From a virus, in IMG/VR virus record IMGVR_UViG_3300031403_000017, positions 1 through 43,940 of that record: DNA of 43,940 nt; one strand, given 5' to 3'. Below are positions 22,633 to 31,748 of this stretch, one piece after another; position 1 is the first letter of the stretch; every line of letters starts with the position of its first letter. The notes under the pieces were generated by a model. That model was not told where the DNA came from. It worked only from the letters and a program-made list of their open reading frames with translations, and did no database searches. The translations under genes and the position numbers were made by a program.

Positions 22633-23142
22633 ATGGCTAAAGGTAAAAAAATCGTAGTTCGAGTAAGTCCAAGCGTCCAACAAGGACGACGACGTCGAGC
22701 TGGTTTCGTATTCGATCATAAACCCTCTTCGGTAGTAGTTACTAAAGAGCAAGAAGAATTAATCAAGAACGATGAATTTCTATTAATTGTCACAAAAGGC
22801 CTCGCTCTCGAGGATGGAATGAAGAATGCTAACACTTCTGATAAAACAGCCTCTGAGGATGACGCTGGTGACGAGGTAGTTAACACAGATGATAGTAATA
22901 ATGGCGATGACGCTGGAAACGACCAGGGTGGACCTGCAGCGACTCCTGCGCCAGAAGCGGTCAACTTAGATGATGACAAAGCTGATAAAAAGAAAGCTCC
23001 ATTAAGTTTCGATGAACTAATGCAGAAATCACCTAAAAAACTAGTTAAGATGCTAGTTGGAAAAGGAAAAGTAGACGGAACAGATTTCGATTCTAAAGCT
23101 GCTAAAGAAAGCCTAGTTAAATTATTATTAACCCTTGAATAA
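22633..23142 (+). CDS. Mu gp35/HI1506-like head protein
   Basis: A 169-residue protein. The N-terminal 55 residues (VSPSVQQGRRRRAGFVFDH, then VTKEQEELIKNDEFLLIV) resemble the short Mu-like gp35/HI1506 proteins found between capsid and gp36 genes. A middle acidic linker of about 55 residues rich in Asp, Ala and Pro follows, then a small helical domain (FDELMQKSPKKLVKMLVGKG) of the HeH/LEM type. Position and N-terminus support a head or neck role. Function of this family is not known. Confidence 0.65.
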   Translation: MAKGKKIVVRVSPSVQQGRRRRAGFVFDHKPSSVVVTKEQEELIKNDEFLLIVTKGLALEDGMKNANTSDKTASEDDAGDEVVNTDDSNNGDDAGNDQGGPAATPAPEAVNLDDDKADKKKAPLSFDELMQKSPKKLVKMLVGKGKVDGTDFDSKAAKESLVKLLLTLE

Positions 23143-23143
23143 C

Positions 23144-23419
23144 ATGCAAATCAAAAAACCAACTCTCGGAACATTGATCAACCTGTTTGACGAGATCTCT
23201 ACTTACCGCGTAAGTAATGGGTCATTCTACACAGGGATTTTACGTTCAACTCGTAAGCGTCGTCTTCGAGACCCTCAGAATCCAGGTAAAGATCTTCCAG
23301 CTCACAGCGAAGAAGATATCAAGATCCAAGAAGAAGAACGTATCGAAACCATGATCGAATCAGTTGAAGATTACGCTCTTGAATTACGTAAACACTTTGG
23401 ACTTCCTAAAGAAGATTAA
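23144..23419 (+). CDS. Hypothetical structural-region protein, 91 aa
   Basis: A 91-residue helical, charged protein located between gp35-like and gp36-like genes. I start at the ATG at 23144, just after the upstream stop, rather than at an upstream TTG. No family recognised. Confidence 0.55.
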   Translation: MQIKKPTLGTLINLFDEISTYRVSNGSFYTGILRSTRKRRLRDPQNPGKDLPAHSEEDIKIQEEERIETMIESVEDYALELRKHFGLPKED

Positions 23420-23422
23420 TAA

Positions 23423-23887
23423 ATGGCAAATTACAGCACGGTGTCAGAGGTTAGGAGTGAATCCGGTTTTTCCGGAGACTCCTCTGTTCCAGATGAATTG
23501 ATTCAAACTTATATGGATCAAGCAACTGGAATAGTACTCTCTCACTGTGCTGCTGTTTATAATACGAGCCCAATACAACCTGGTACTATCAATACTTCAG
23601 CTCCAGCTCATGGCTTACTAAAAAGATCTGAGATACTGATAGCATCTGGCTACCTGCTTATAAAATTATATGGCGGAGAGATGGACGGAGATAAAGACGG
23701 GTACGATAAAATCAATGAAGGGAAGGCGTTAGTTATGCAAGTGAGTGACAAAAAGGCACCTCTAAGGCTAGTAAATGAATCAGGCTCAGAGTATGGAAGG
23801 AATCAGTATAATGAGCACACTAGAATGGCTTTAAGTACTAATTTGAGTAAAGGCGGGCAGGTTTTTAACGTTTCTGATAAATACTAA
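23423..23887 (+). CDS. gp36-like (DUF1320) head-tail connector
   Basis: A 154-residue protein matching the DUF1320 / Mu gp36 family: an N-terminal strand-helix YSTVSEVRSESGF, helix DELIQTYMDQATGIVLSHC, then LLKRSEILIASGYLLIKLYG. Proteins of this family form the adaptor ring joining portal to tail. Compared with Mu gp36 there is an insertion in the middle (NTSPIQPGTINTSAP). It sits where expected, just before the gpG-like gene. Confidence 0.8.
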   Translation: MANYSTVSEVRSESGFSGDSSVPDELIQTYMDQATGIVLSHCAAVYNTSPIQPGTINTSAPAHGLLKRSEILIASGYLLIKLYGGEMDGDKDGYDKINEGKALVMQVSDKKAPLRLVNESGSEYGRNQYNEHTRMALSTNLSKGGQVFNVSDKY

Positions 23888-23888
23888 G

Positions 23889-24371
23889 ATGCAATTAGCT
23901 TTCGAAGTAGATGGAGTAATCCAATTATCACGTAACCTCAGAGTTTCTGCGGTTAGTTTGGCGCAAATGGAAGAGTTTCACGAAGAGTCCACAGATATTA
24001 TTGAGGAAAGATCAGACTCACTGTTCAAAAAAAGAGGGAGAAACCTAGAGAAGTCCAATAAGTGGAAGGGATTATCTAAGGGGACTAAGACTGCTAGAGC
24101 TAATAAATGGGGTTATTACAAGCAAGAGCCTAATAATCCATCGTTACTTAGATGGACCGGGAACCTACAGGATAATAAAACTAAGAACTTCAATTCGATG
24201 TTCGGTGAGCTATCTTACAACGCTGAGTACGCGATCTACCATCACAAGGGATCGGGGAATCTGCCTAAGAGAGCTTTGATAGATCTAAGTAACTCGACTA
24301 ACACTTTAATAGTCAAGGCTATGCAAAGGAAGATAGAGAGAGACTTGGGAGTATTTGGAAGCCAATTATAA
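23889..24371 (+). CDS. Mu gpG-like virion morphogenesis / tail completion protein
   Basis: A 160-residue protein with the pattern of the phage virion morphogenesis family (Mu gpG): a basic centre (RGRNLEKSNKWKGLSKGTK), LLRWTGNLQDNK and NAEYAIYHHKGSG followed by LPKRALIDLS. These proteins complete the neck or head-tail junction. It ends the head gene block; the 69-base gap after it has only a short ATTAC/GTAAT hairpin. Confidence 0.8.
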   Translation: MQLAFEVDGVIQLSRNLRVSAVSLAQMEEFHEESTDIIEERSDSLFKKRGRNLEKSNKWKGLSKGTKTARANKWGYYKQEPNNPSLLRWTGNLQDNKTKNFNSMFGELSYNAEYAIYHHKGSGNLPKRALIDLSNSTNTLIVKAMQRKIERDLGVFGSQL

Positions 24372-24440
24372 ATTTTACTGAATCGGTATTTAAGATTACT
24401 ATTTAAATGTAATTATATTATTTACTTAAGTTAATCGGCT

Positions 24441-25184
24441 ATGGATCAGGTTATGTTGGCAATTAAGCAATTGCTTGATACCGCTCGTAAGATCGAAGGA
24501 TCACCATTGAGCGATATCCAGCGAGTCTTCCTCGGAGACCCTATTGTGATACAAGAAAACATTTTACCTGCTATCGCTATTCAACCTATAGTAACAGATT
24601 ACAAGAAGCGAGGTTCAGTTTACGATCAAAAGATTCACAAACTAGATATCCGCCTCGTCTACAATTCTAAGACTTTCTTTGGAAAATCTTCTGGACCTAA
24701 AGTTGATCTATCGACTGCAGTCTGGGAGCTTGGACAAATAAAGTTTAACTCTTCTACTTCTCATGACTTAGAAGAGGGTGACAGCATTTCTATTGCTGGT
24801 TGTTTGCCAGAAGCATTCAATGGGACTTTTGCAGTGAAGAGCATAATATCCCTGAATGAATTTACCGTTGAGAAGACAGCGGATCCTGGAAATTTAACCA
24901 TAGGCGGAAAAGTCACCAAAGGAATACTAGACGAAGTTTTTTCAGTTACAGATTCTATTGAAAAAGTTGAACCAACGATTGATAAAGAAACAATTGCTAA
25001 CAGCATTTGCGGAATTATTCAGAAAAATTACAACCTAGCTCACTTCGTTGATGGGATTCAGGTTATACCCTGTGAACAATGCGACGTAACCACCGTTAGA
25101 TACGACTTTGGATCTAAAGTTAGGCCATTCACTTCTTATGAGGTAACGACCTCGGTACAAGCCCTCGTAGTAGCTAAACGTTAA
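24441..25184 (+). CDS. Tail terminator-like protein with inserted beta domain
   Basis: A 247-residue protein. Residues 1-90 and 170-247 have the alpha/beta layout of small tail terminator proteins (helix VMLAIKQLLDTARK, strand LPAIAIQPIVTDY, C-terminal DVTTVRYDFGSKV and TTSVQALVV). Between them, about residues 95-155 are an inserted beta domain with HDLEEGDSISIAGC, EAFNGTFAVKSI and FTVEK, which resembles the FCCH-like domain spread through phage tail proteins. Position before the tube protein supports the terminator role. Confidence 0.65.
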   Translation: MDQVMLAIKQLLDTARKIEGSPLSDIQRVFLGDPIVIQENILPAIAIQPIVTDYKKRGSVYDQKIHKLDIRLVYNSKTFFGKSSGPKVDLSTAVWELGQIKFNSSTSHDLEEGDSISIAGCLPEAFNGTFAVKSIISLNEFTVEKTADPGNLTIGGKVTKGILDEVFSVTDSIEKVEPTIDKETIANSICGIIQKNYNLAHFVDGIQVIPCEQCDVTTVRYDFGSKVRPFTSYEVTTSVQALVVAKR

Positions 25185-25200
25185 AACTAATTGAATTAAA

Positions 25201-25425
25201 ATGTCAAACACTATTAAAGTAAGAAACACGACAGACTCAAATCTTCAGATCCCTGGCCATCCAGCCTTCGGACCCAAAGAAGTAAGAGAGGTTGGAGTTC
25301 AGTACTCTGAGCGACTCTTGATGAGCCCGTATATCGAAAAAGTCACTAAGAGTGATAGCAAATCAACTCAAAAGGCCGAACGGTCAGTCCAGGGAGTTGA
25401 TTCAGAATCTGGCAAAAAATTATAA
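25201..25425 (+). CDS. Hypothetical tail-region protein, 74 aa
   Basis: A 74-residue protein: a small beta domain with a GPKEVREVGV turn, then a charged Ser/Lys-rich tail. It lies between the terminator-like and tube genes. No family recognised. Confidence 0.55.
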   Translation: MSNTIKVRNTTDSNLQIPGHPAFGPKEVREVGVQYSERLLMSPYIEKVTKSDSKSTQKAERSVQGVDSESGKKL

Positions 25426-25447
25426 TATCTTTTAATAAATTACTAAC

Positions 25448-26689
25448 ATGGCCTCAACTAGAGAAGGTTACTTGGCAATCAAAAAAGAGTCTACTGTTGC
25501 ACTAGCAGTTAAGCCAACGAATTTTGTTAGGTTCAAGAGTGGTGATATTAACTACACTCCTGAAGTTATAGCAAACAATCCTATCCAAGGAACTCGTTGG
25601 AATGCTATCACACCCGTTGATGGCAAAGCAACTGCTGCTGGCACGTACAATATGGACCTAGACCTAAATGAAAGTATGCATTTCATCGCTGCTGCAATGG
25701 GTAAAATCGCTTCGTCTACTGATATTTCATCAGCTTCAGACGGATCAGTTATGAAGCACGTTATCGATCACGCTAACTCTGTTTACGGTTTAACTATCGA
25801 GCAAGGTAAAGGTAACTTGTCTGATGATTCTAATAATCGTCAGAACTACCAAGTAGATCGAGCATTTGGTTGTATCGTTGATAAGTTCACTATCTCTGGT
25901 GGCGAAGGAGTTATCGATATGGCTTTAGATATCAAGGCTCACGGAATGCTTCAAAAAGCAAACCTGATCAATGATGCTTCTAGCGGATCGGCAGTTGTTA
26001 TTAACCTAGCTTCTGCTGAAGGATTCGTTGCAACTGACGATGTTAACATTTTTGATAACACACCTCAGAGTGATACCGCTGAGGTCTCAGCGTTAAGCTT
26101 GACAGCTAAAACGTTGACACTCGACTCTATCTCGAATAGTTACACAGTAACCAATTCTGGTAAAGTTGAATTGATTCCTCAGACGCCCTCGTTCACTGAT
26201 GACCCAAACCCATTCTCGTTTGTTCACTGTTCTTTCCAGTTTGGATCTGACACAGCGGCTGCTGCATCTTCTGCAGAAGAAAACGTTGAAAACTGGGATC
26301 TTCAGTACATGAACAACTCAGAAGAAAGATTTGGATCACTTCGGAACACTCCATCTGTAATCGCTGTCAAAGGAAATGGTGCTAAGATTTCTTTCACTAA
26401 ATACTTTGAAAATGTTGCCGATAGAGATCGCTACCAAGATCGAGCTAAGAGAGCTTGCATCCTTACTATTTCGAACAACAAGATTGTATCATCTGATGAT
26501 ACGAACAACGCAAAAGAAACTATCAAGTTTATTGCATCTGACGTACGGTTCACATCTTACGATATGCCAACTGGAACAGATGACCTGTACGCAATCAACG
26601 CTGAGCTGGAACTGTTCCATGACAGCACTGACGGGCGTGCACTAAGAGTTGAATTTACAAACGGTAAATCAGCAGCTTACTACGCATAA
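25448..26689 (+). CDS. Major tail tube protein
   Basis: A 413-residue beta-rich protein in the tube gene position, before the frameshifted chaperones. The N-terminus MASTREGYLAIKKESTVALAVKP and the repeated Thr/Asn/Asp-rich strands match large siphovirus tube proteins. A segment at about 185-240 (SAEGFVATDDVNIFDNTP, then TLTLDSISNSYTV) looks like an inserted FCCH- or Ig-like domain. The subunits stack into the tail tube. The exact family was not identified. Confidence 0.75.
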   Translation: MASTREGYLAIKKESTVALAVKPTNFVRFKSGDINYTPEVIANNPIQGTRWNAITPVDGKATAAGTYNMDLDLNESMHFIAAAMGKIASSTDISSASDGSVMKHVIDHANSVYGLTIEQGKGNLSDDSNNRQNYQVDRAFGCIVDKFTISGGEGVIDMALDIKAHGMLQKANLINDASSGSAVVINLASAEGFVATDDVNIFDNTPQSDTAEVSALSLTAKTLTLDSISNSYTVTNSGKVELIPQTPSFTDDPNPFSFVHCSFQFGSDTAAAASSAEENVENWDLQYMNNSEERFGSLRNTPSVIAVKGNGAKISFTKYFENVADRDRYQDRAKRACILTISNNKIVSSDDTNNAKETIKFIASDVRFTSYDMPTGTDDLYAINAELELFHDSTDGRALRVEFTNGKSAAYYA

Positions 26690-26697
26690 TTACTTAA

Positions 26698-26708
26698 TTT
26701 AATCCCAA
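26698..26708 (+). promoter_or_regulatory. Recurring TTTAATCCCAA leader before tail chaperone
   Basis: TTTAATCCCAA followed by TAATA and the ATG at 26714; fourth copy of the leader motif seen before the genes at 5149, 8918 and 39330. Confidence 0.5.
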
Positions 26709-26713
26709 TAATA

Positions 26714-27088
26714 ATGGCCTCTGTAAATATTACAACCAAGAACACGACAACCGTAGAGCTACCTACTTACGAAGGAGCTAAAGTAGTTATTGACAACGTT
26801 TTAACCGTTGGAGATATCGAAGCTATTAGAGCGAGTGTAACAGTAGAACCCTCAGAAGAAGATAAATTCAATGAGGCAGTAGGTAACGCTATGGTTCTTA
26901 AGTCGATCGTTTCATGGAATCTATCGGATGACAAGGGTGACCTTGATATCACTATTGAAAACCTTAAGAGACTTCCGTTCAAAGATTACCAAGTAGTTTT
27001 ACAAGCCGTTACTGGTGAGCAGAAAACAGACTCAGAGGGCAACCTGTTATCAGCCGCTGAAGTCGACGCTGCTAGGAAAAAAAAGTAA
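26714..27088 (+). CDS. Tail assembly chaperone (gpG-like)
   Basis: A 124-residue acidic protein in the position of the lambda gpG-type chaperone, which coats the tape measure protein during tail assembly. The last codons are AGG AAA AAA AAG TAA, and a -1 shift on the A AAA AAG heptamer joins it to the next frame. Most products should be this short form. No sequence match to a named family was needed; assignment rests on position, size and frameshift site. Confidence 0.75.
   Translation: MASVNITTKNTTTVELPTYEGAKVVIDNVLTVGDIEAIRASVTVEPSEEDKFNEAVGNAMVLKSIVSWNLSDDKGDLDITIENLKRLPFKDYQVVLQAVTGEQKTDSEGNLLSAAEVDAARKKK
27079..27085 (+). other. Programmed -1 frameshift site A AAA AAG
   Basis: The eight-A run (27077-27084) plus G27085 gives A AAA AAG aligned with zero-frame codons AAA AAG. 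After a -1 slip, reading continues GTA AGA TCT CAA with no stop until 27306. This is the layout of tail chaperone frameshift sites. Confidence 0.8.
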
Positions 27089-27114
27089 GATCTCAATATA
27101 AAGTTTGGGACCTC

Positions 27115-27306
27115 ATGAGTTCTGGCAAGGGGATATCAAATATTAGTACCCATATTGAACTAAAAGCAGTTCAAACATACAATAAGGTTTCCCTTGCTCG
27201 TGAATTCGGTTGGTCTGAAAAACAGATCGACGAATCGTCAGAAGAGTTTATAAATTCGGCTTCCACTATTATCAACTTGATTAATCATAAAACAAGAAAT
27301 AGATGA
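27115..27306 (+). CDS. Tail assembly chaperone, frameshifted extension (gpGT-like T domain)
   Basis: A 63-residue frame in the -1 frame relative to the chaperone. Reading is open from the slippery site, so the real product is probably the 124-residue chaperone minus its stop plus VRSQYKVWDLMSSGKG and the rest. An independent start at the ATG at 27115 is possible but less likely. The helical C-terminus (LAREFGWSEKQIDESSEEF) would bind the tape measure protein. Its end overlaps the tape measure gene by ATGA. Confidence 0.7.
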   Translation: MSSGKGISNISTHIELKAVQTYNKVSLAREFGWSEKQIDESSEEFINSASTIINLINHKTRNR

Positions 27307-30300
27307 CCGAACAAGTAAGAGTTAAAATTATCGGTGACGAAGAGGTTTCACCATTGATGGAGAAGGTTGCAAAATCTTCTGATGAACTCGGTAAAGCATA
27401 TAAAGATCTATCGTTACAAGCAGGAGCTTCGTTTGCGAAGATGGAGAAGTCTATGGACTTATACGCCGACAAGGCGACCAAGTTCGGTAAAAGTATGAGC
27501 CTAAAGGTTTCTGCACCAATCGCTGCTTTAGGGGCTCTCACGATAAAAACTGCAGCTGATTTCGAAAAAGGAATGTCAGATATATCGACAGTTATTGATA
27601 CAACTGTAGAGGACATGAAAAAAATGGGCAACGAAGTCCAGGACATAGCAAAAAGAACTCCAGTCGCTCTCGGTGATTTGACATCTGCACTTTACGATGT
27701 TAGATCTGCTGGTATATCTGCTGCAGACTCGATGACTGTACTAGAGAGATCAGCTCAGCTCGGAGTAGCTGGTCTTGGTACAACGAAAGAAGCTGTGAAC
27801 GTTGCCACAAGTGCGATCAATGCATTTAGATTCGAAGGTGAAGAAGCAGCAGGAGTGTTCGACGTATTAATGCTTGCTGTTAAAAACGGTAAAACAACTA
27901 TTGCTGATCTATCTAGGGGTTTCGGTGGAGTAGCCGGTTTGGCGAAAGAGGTTGGAGTTACTTTCGAGGAACTAATGGCGACTACCGCTGCGATGACAGC
28001 GACAGGTCTAAAAGCCTCTGAATCCTACTCTTCTATTAAACAGGTTATATCTAACGTTGCTAAGCCGACCGCTGAGGCAATAGAATGGGCAAAGAAGTTA
28101 AACATACAATTTGACGCACAAGCTTTGAGATCTAAAGGTTTAGCTGGCTTCATGGGAGACCTAGCCAAAGCTACTGACGGAAACAAAGACGCTGTAATAG
28201 CTATGTTTGGATCCGTAGAAGGATTGAATACCGCACTTAGCTTGACAGGAGCTAATGCAGAGAATTTCAATTCGATACTGGAAAGCATGCAAGACCCAAC
28301 CGGGGTGCTAAGCGAAGCTTTCGCAAAACAAAGTGATACGTTTATGGCTCATTGGCAAATAATGAGAAATAATTTATCAGTAGCCATGGTTAAACTAGGG
28401 AGCGAAGTCCTCCCCATGTTATCTAGAGCTGCTGACAACGTCTCTAATGCGCTTCAGAATATGAACCCTACTGTTATCAAGGTTGGAGCGGTTATCGCGT
28501 TACTGGTGGCAACTATCGGCCCACTCTCTTTAATGCTAGGAGCAACTATCAAAGGATTCCTAGGAATGTACAAGGCGATCAAGTTCATGACGGTGGTTAC
28601 CAAGTTATTAACAACGGCTAACCTGGTTCAAACTGCATCGTTGTTTGGTATGACAACTGCTGCTGGTTCTGCAACTGCGTCTATCACTGGTTTATCAATA
28701 GCGATAAAAGTATTAGCTGGACCAATCGGTTGGGCAATAGCTGCCGTTGGTTTACTAGCCGTCGCTTGGAAAACTAACTTTATGAGAATAAACGATATAG
28801 TTTCTAGCGCAGGTAGGGCAACTAGTGAATTTATGAAAGGCGATATGGCTATGAAAGGCAAGATAGTAGCTATAAGTTTAAAAGCTATATTTAATATATT
28901 TAGAGCTTACAACAAAGATGTTTTAGCCAACATGGTGGTTGCAGGCAAAAAGCTTGCACAAGTCTTCATAAAAGGTCTTGAGTTCTGGTCTGGGATTGGA
29001 GATAAAATGGTAACCTATATGACCGGAAGGTTTATAGCTTTACAGGATTGGCTTAATGACTTTAGCTTACTAGATACTATGGGCAAAATAGGTAACACTA
29101 TTATTGACGGTATATGGAAGATAGGCGAAAAGATGGGCTCTGCAGCATTTGAGATTGGCCAAGTATTTAAGAAAGCACTTAAAGGTGATTTCAGTGGGTT
29201 TGATTTGTCTGACTTACTATTCGATGAGAACGGTAGTAGCAATATCGATAAAATGATAAATGATATTGCTTCATCTGATCTAGCTGCAAGTATTGAGAAT
29301 ATGCAAAAAGGGATAGCCAATGATTTTTCAGATATCCTTGGCGCAGAAGAGTTTGGGTTTAAATTCTCAAACGAAGCTATCGATGATTTCGATAAATCAA
29401 TTGCTGGACTAGCTCCACAAATAGAAGCTGTAAAACTAGCACAAGACGAAGTATCGAAAACGACAGAGCAGATCACTCTCGACACTAAGAATCTAACTGA
29501 TCAACTAGAAGGGAGCGGTAAAGCAGCTGAAGACTCTGCTAAGGAAGTTAAAAAAGAGATGGAGCAAAAACAGAAAGAGATTGCAAAACTTCAGAAAAGT
29601 ACTCAATCTTCTTTGGATTCACTAGTTAAATCTCACACGAATTATTCAACCAAAGTTAAATCTCAAATAGCTGATCTGAAAAAAGAGTTGTCATCATTGA
29701 AAGATTCCTACGAAGAGAATCTATCTGGAATCAATAAAAATATTGGTGAATCAATAGTCGAGCAAGAGAATAAAATCAAGCAACTAAAAGAGTCGTTGAA
29801 AAACACTGATGACTTTGATCAAAAAGCTAAGATAAAAACAGAGATTAGTGTCGAAGAGGATGCTCTCAACGGGTTTATGTCTACATTGCCTCAGAATTCT
29901 TCTAAGGTTAACCAACTCAAGGATGATATCGCTGCACTAGAATCTCAGTTAGGCAGAATGTCAAGGTTCAAAGAGAACCAAGGAGCTAGAGACGGTGTTC
30001 AGTCCCAAATAGATGCTAAGCAAGCAGATATCGATGCCATGAAAAACGCAGAGGGTGGTTACCAATCAGAGATAGAAGAGGCGAGACGTAGACAATCCCT
30101 TACTGGTTTCCAAAGAGATATAGAAGATTTTAATTCAAAAGTTGAGCTACTTAAGCAAGAGAAAGATGCTAACGCAGATATTATCAATGCTAAGATCCAA
30201 GGGCTTCAAGAGGAAAGAGCTGTAGAGCAGCAAATGTTCGACATAAAGAAAACTGAGCACGCTGAGATACTCGAAGGGCTAAAGAACGGGATAATCGAAC

Positions 30301-30860
30301 AAAAAGAGTTACAAGAAGATTACTACACTTCTTTGGGTACTGGCATGGAGGAGGCTTCCACAAGCAACGCTGATATGACTACTAAGTTCGGAGAAAACTC
30401 AGCTATATACAACGAACAAACAGTTAAAAACTCCGAAGCTCACTGGTCAATGGTTACTGCGATCAAAGAAGCGAATGAAACTTTGATCAATAGCATACAA
30501 GTCACAGTCGATAAAGCAAAAGTACTTTACGAGCAATTAAAGCAAACTATATTGCAAATAAAATCTGTAACTGCTCCCGCGGAGGGACCAGACAGAAGAA
30601 GTACTCAGGACGTTGCGAAACAATTTGATATCCAGGACCCTACTAGCGGCTCATTCGTATCTAAAGGTAATATAACTAATGGGATAAACAGTTCTGCTCC
30701 TCAGGATCAATCCAGTGGCTTTAGTGGATCAGCTGGAGGTGGGTCAATAGTTCAGACCTTTAGCTTTACGATAAATGGATCAACTGGAGACCAAGGAAGT
30801 ATCAATACCTTGATCGATGAAATAATGTTAAGAATAAAAAGAGAATCTCAATTTAATTAA
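27303..30860 (+). CDS. Tail tape measure protein
   Basis: A 1185-residue protein, the longest in the window. Residues about 60-330 match the TP901-type tape measure domain (FEKGMSDISTVIDTTVEDMK, DLTSALYDVRSAGIS, VLERSAQLGVAGLGTTKEAV). Residues about 390-490 contain hydrophobic segments (VIALLVATIGPLSLML, VLAGPIGWAIAAVGLLAVAW) expected to enter the host membrane. Residues about 730-1080 form long charged coiled coils. It sets tail length; 1185 residues would predict a tail of roughly 170-180 nm by the usual 1.5 A per residue rule. Confidence 0.93.
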   Translation: MTEQVRVKIIGDEEVSPLMEKVAKSSDELGKAYKDLSLQAGASFAKMEKSMDLYADKATKFGKSMSLKVSAPIAALGALTIKTAADFEKGMSDISTVIDTTVEDMKKMGNEVQDIAKRTPVALGDLTSALYDVRSAGISAADSMTVLERSAQLGVAGLGTTKEAVNVATSAINAFRFEGEEAAGVFDVLMLAVKNGKTTIADLSRGFGGVAGLAKEVGVTFEELMATTAAMTATGLKASESYSSIKQVISNVAKPTAEAIEWAKKLNIQFDAQALRSKGLAGFMGDLAKATDGNKDAVIAMFGSVEGLNTALSLTGANAENFNSILESMQDPTGVLSEAFAKQSDTFMAHWQIMRNNLSVAMVKLGSEVLPMLSRAADNVSNALQNMNPTVIKVGAVIALLVATIGPLSLMLGATIKGFLGMYKAIKFMTVVTKLLTTANLVQTASLFGMTTAAGSATASITGLSIAIKVLAGPIGWAIAAVGLLAVAWKTNFMRINDIVSSAGRATSEFMKGDMAMKGKIVAISLKAIFNIFRAYNKDVLANMVVAGKKLAQVFIKGLEFWSGIGDKMVTYMTGRFIALQDWLNDFSLLDTMGKIGNTIIDGIWKIGEKMGSAAFEIGQVFKKALKGDFSGFDLSDLLFDENGSSNIDKMINDIASSDLAASIENMQKGIANDFSDILGAEEFGFKFSNEAIDDFDKSIAGLAPQIEAVKLAQDEVSKTTEQITLDTKNLTDQLEGSGKAAEDSAKEVKKEMEQKQKEIAKLQKSTQSSLDSLVKSHTNYSTKVKSQIADLKKELSSLKDSYEENLSGINKNIGESIVEQENKIKQLKESLKNTDDFDQKAKIKTEISVEEDALNGFMSTLPQNSSKVNQLKDDIAALESQLGRMSRFKENQGARDGVQSQIDAKQADIDAMKNAEGGYQSEIEEARRRQSLTGFQRDIEDFNSKVELLKQEKDANADIINAKIQGLQEERAVEQQMFDIKKTEHAEILEGLKNGIIEQKELQEDYYTSLGTGMEEASTSNADMTTKFGENSAIYNEQTVKNSEAHWSMVTAIKEANETLINSIQVTVDKAKVLYEQLKQTILQIKSVTAPAEGPDRRSTQDVAKQFDIQDPTSGSFVSKGNITNGINSSAPQDQSSGFSGSAGGGSIVQTFSFTINGSTGDQGSINTLIDEIMLRIKRESQFN

Positions 30861-30862
30861 AA

Positions 30863-31720
30863 ATGTATAATTTAGCAACTTTCAATACCACGCAGTACAA
30901 CGGTAATTACTTCCCCAGCTTAGGGGATTTAGTTACTGACGCTACTAGGTTTAATAACTTGGGCTTGAGCAACTCAAAGGTCCTTAGTAATATTCCACAA
31001 TATGACAAGCCTGCCAACTTGGTAGTTGACTCATACAAGAAGCCAGGTAGAAACGGTTTTGGTTCTAATTCTCAGACCATGGGGATAAAAAATATTAAGA
31101 TACGTGGAACCCTTGTTACAGAAAGCCAATTGGAACTAGAGGAGTTAATTGACCAGATAAACGACGAACTAAACGTGGAATTTGGAAACCTAGATATAAA
31201 AAGAGCTGACGGAACGTACCGTAGGTATGTTTCAAAAGCATCTGGTATTCAGCAATTTAGAGATGAGCACTACCACTTGGGTTGGTGCCCTTTTGAAATA
31301 GATTTCGAAGTGTACGATGGAGTTGGGATGGCCTTGACGGAGAGTTCGTCTGGTGCGCTTGTAGATGAACTGGTTTACAACGGTAATCATGTATGCAGAA
31401 CAATAGGGAAGAACATAGAAACTCCATCTGTATTTATATTTGCAATTAAGTCCGCTGACTCTGTTTCTAAACTAACTATTAAGAATAACGCCACTGGTGA
31501 CGAAATAGATATAAATACATCTTTTCTGCCCGGTGACTTTCTTTACGTTGATGGAATAAACTTGGTTTGTTACAAGATATCAGCGGGAGTCAGGACCGAC
31601 CTTAAACCAGTTGGTAGGTACATAACTTTGGCAAAAGGGGAAAACCCTTATTTAGTAACAACGGTGGGGACTTCTATAAGCACTGTGGTAACCGTTAAGC
31701 ATATAGATTTATTTGTTTAG
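30863..31720 (+). CDS. Distal tail protein (Dit-like)
   Basis: A 285-residue protein immediately after the tape measure gene, the normal place of the distal tail hub. The N-terminal half has a DPANL-type segment (PANLVVDSYKKPGRNG), NIKIRGTLVTES and the helix LELEELIDQINDELN, then LDIKRADGTYRRYV and CPFEIDFEVYDG, resembling Dit N-terminal domains; the C-terminal half is beta-rich, as in the galectin-like domain of Dit proteins. Confidence rests on order and pattern. Confidence 0.75.
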   Translation: MYNLATFNTTQYNGNYFPSLGDLVTDATRFNNLGLSNSKVLSNIPQYDKPANLVVDSYKKPGRNGFGSNSQTMGIKNIKIRGTLVTESQLELEELIDQINDELNVEFGNLDIKRADGTYRRYVSKASGIQQFRDEHYHLGWCPFEIDFEVYDGVGMALTESSSGALVDELVYNGNHVCRTIGKNIETPSVFIFAIKSADSVSKLTIKNNATGDEIDINTSFLPGDFLYVDGINLVCYKISAGVRTDLKPVGRYITLAKGENPYLVTTVGTSISTVVTVKHIDLFV

Positions 31721-31748
31721 GATTTTTAGTTTATAGTGTAATTGAAAA

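Noticed and set aside
14416-24371. A transposable Mu-like prophage
   Set aside because: Head proteins are Mu-like, but no transposase, Mu repressor or Mu ends are visible and the tail is not contractile.
29015-29485. Minus-strand frame of 156 codons opposite the tape measure gene
   Set aside because: Shadow of the tape measure frame; no recognisable protein pattern.
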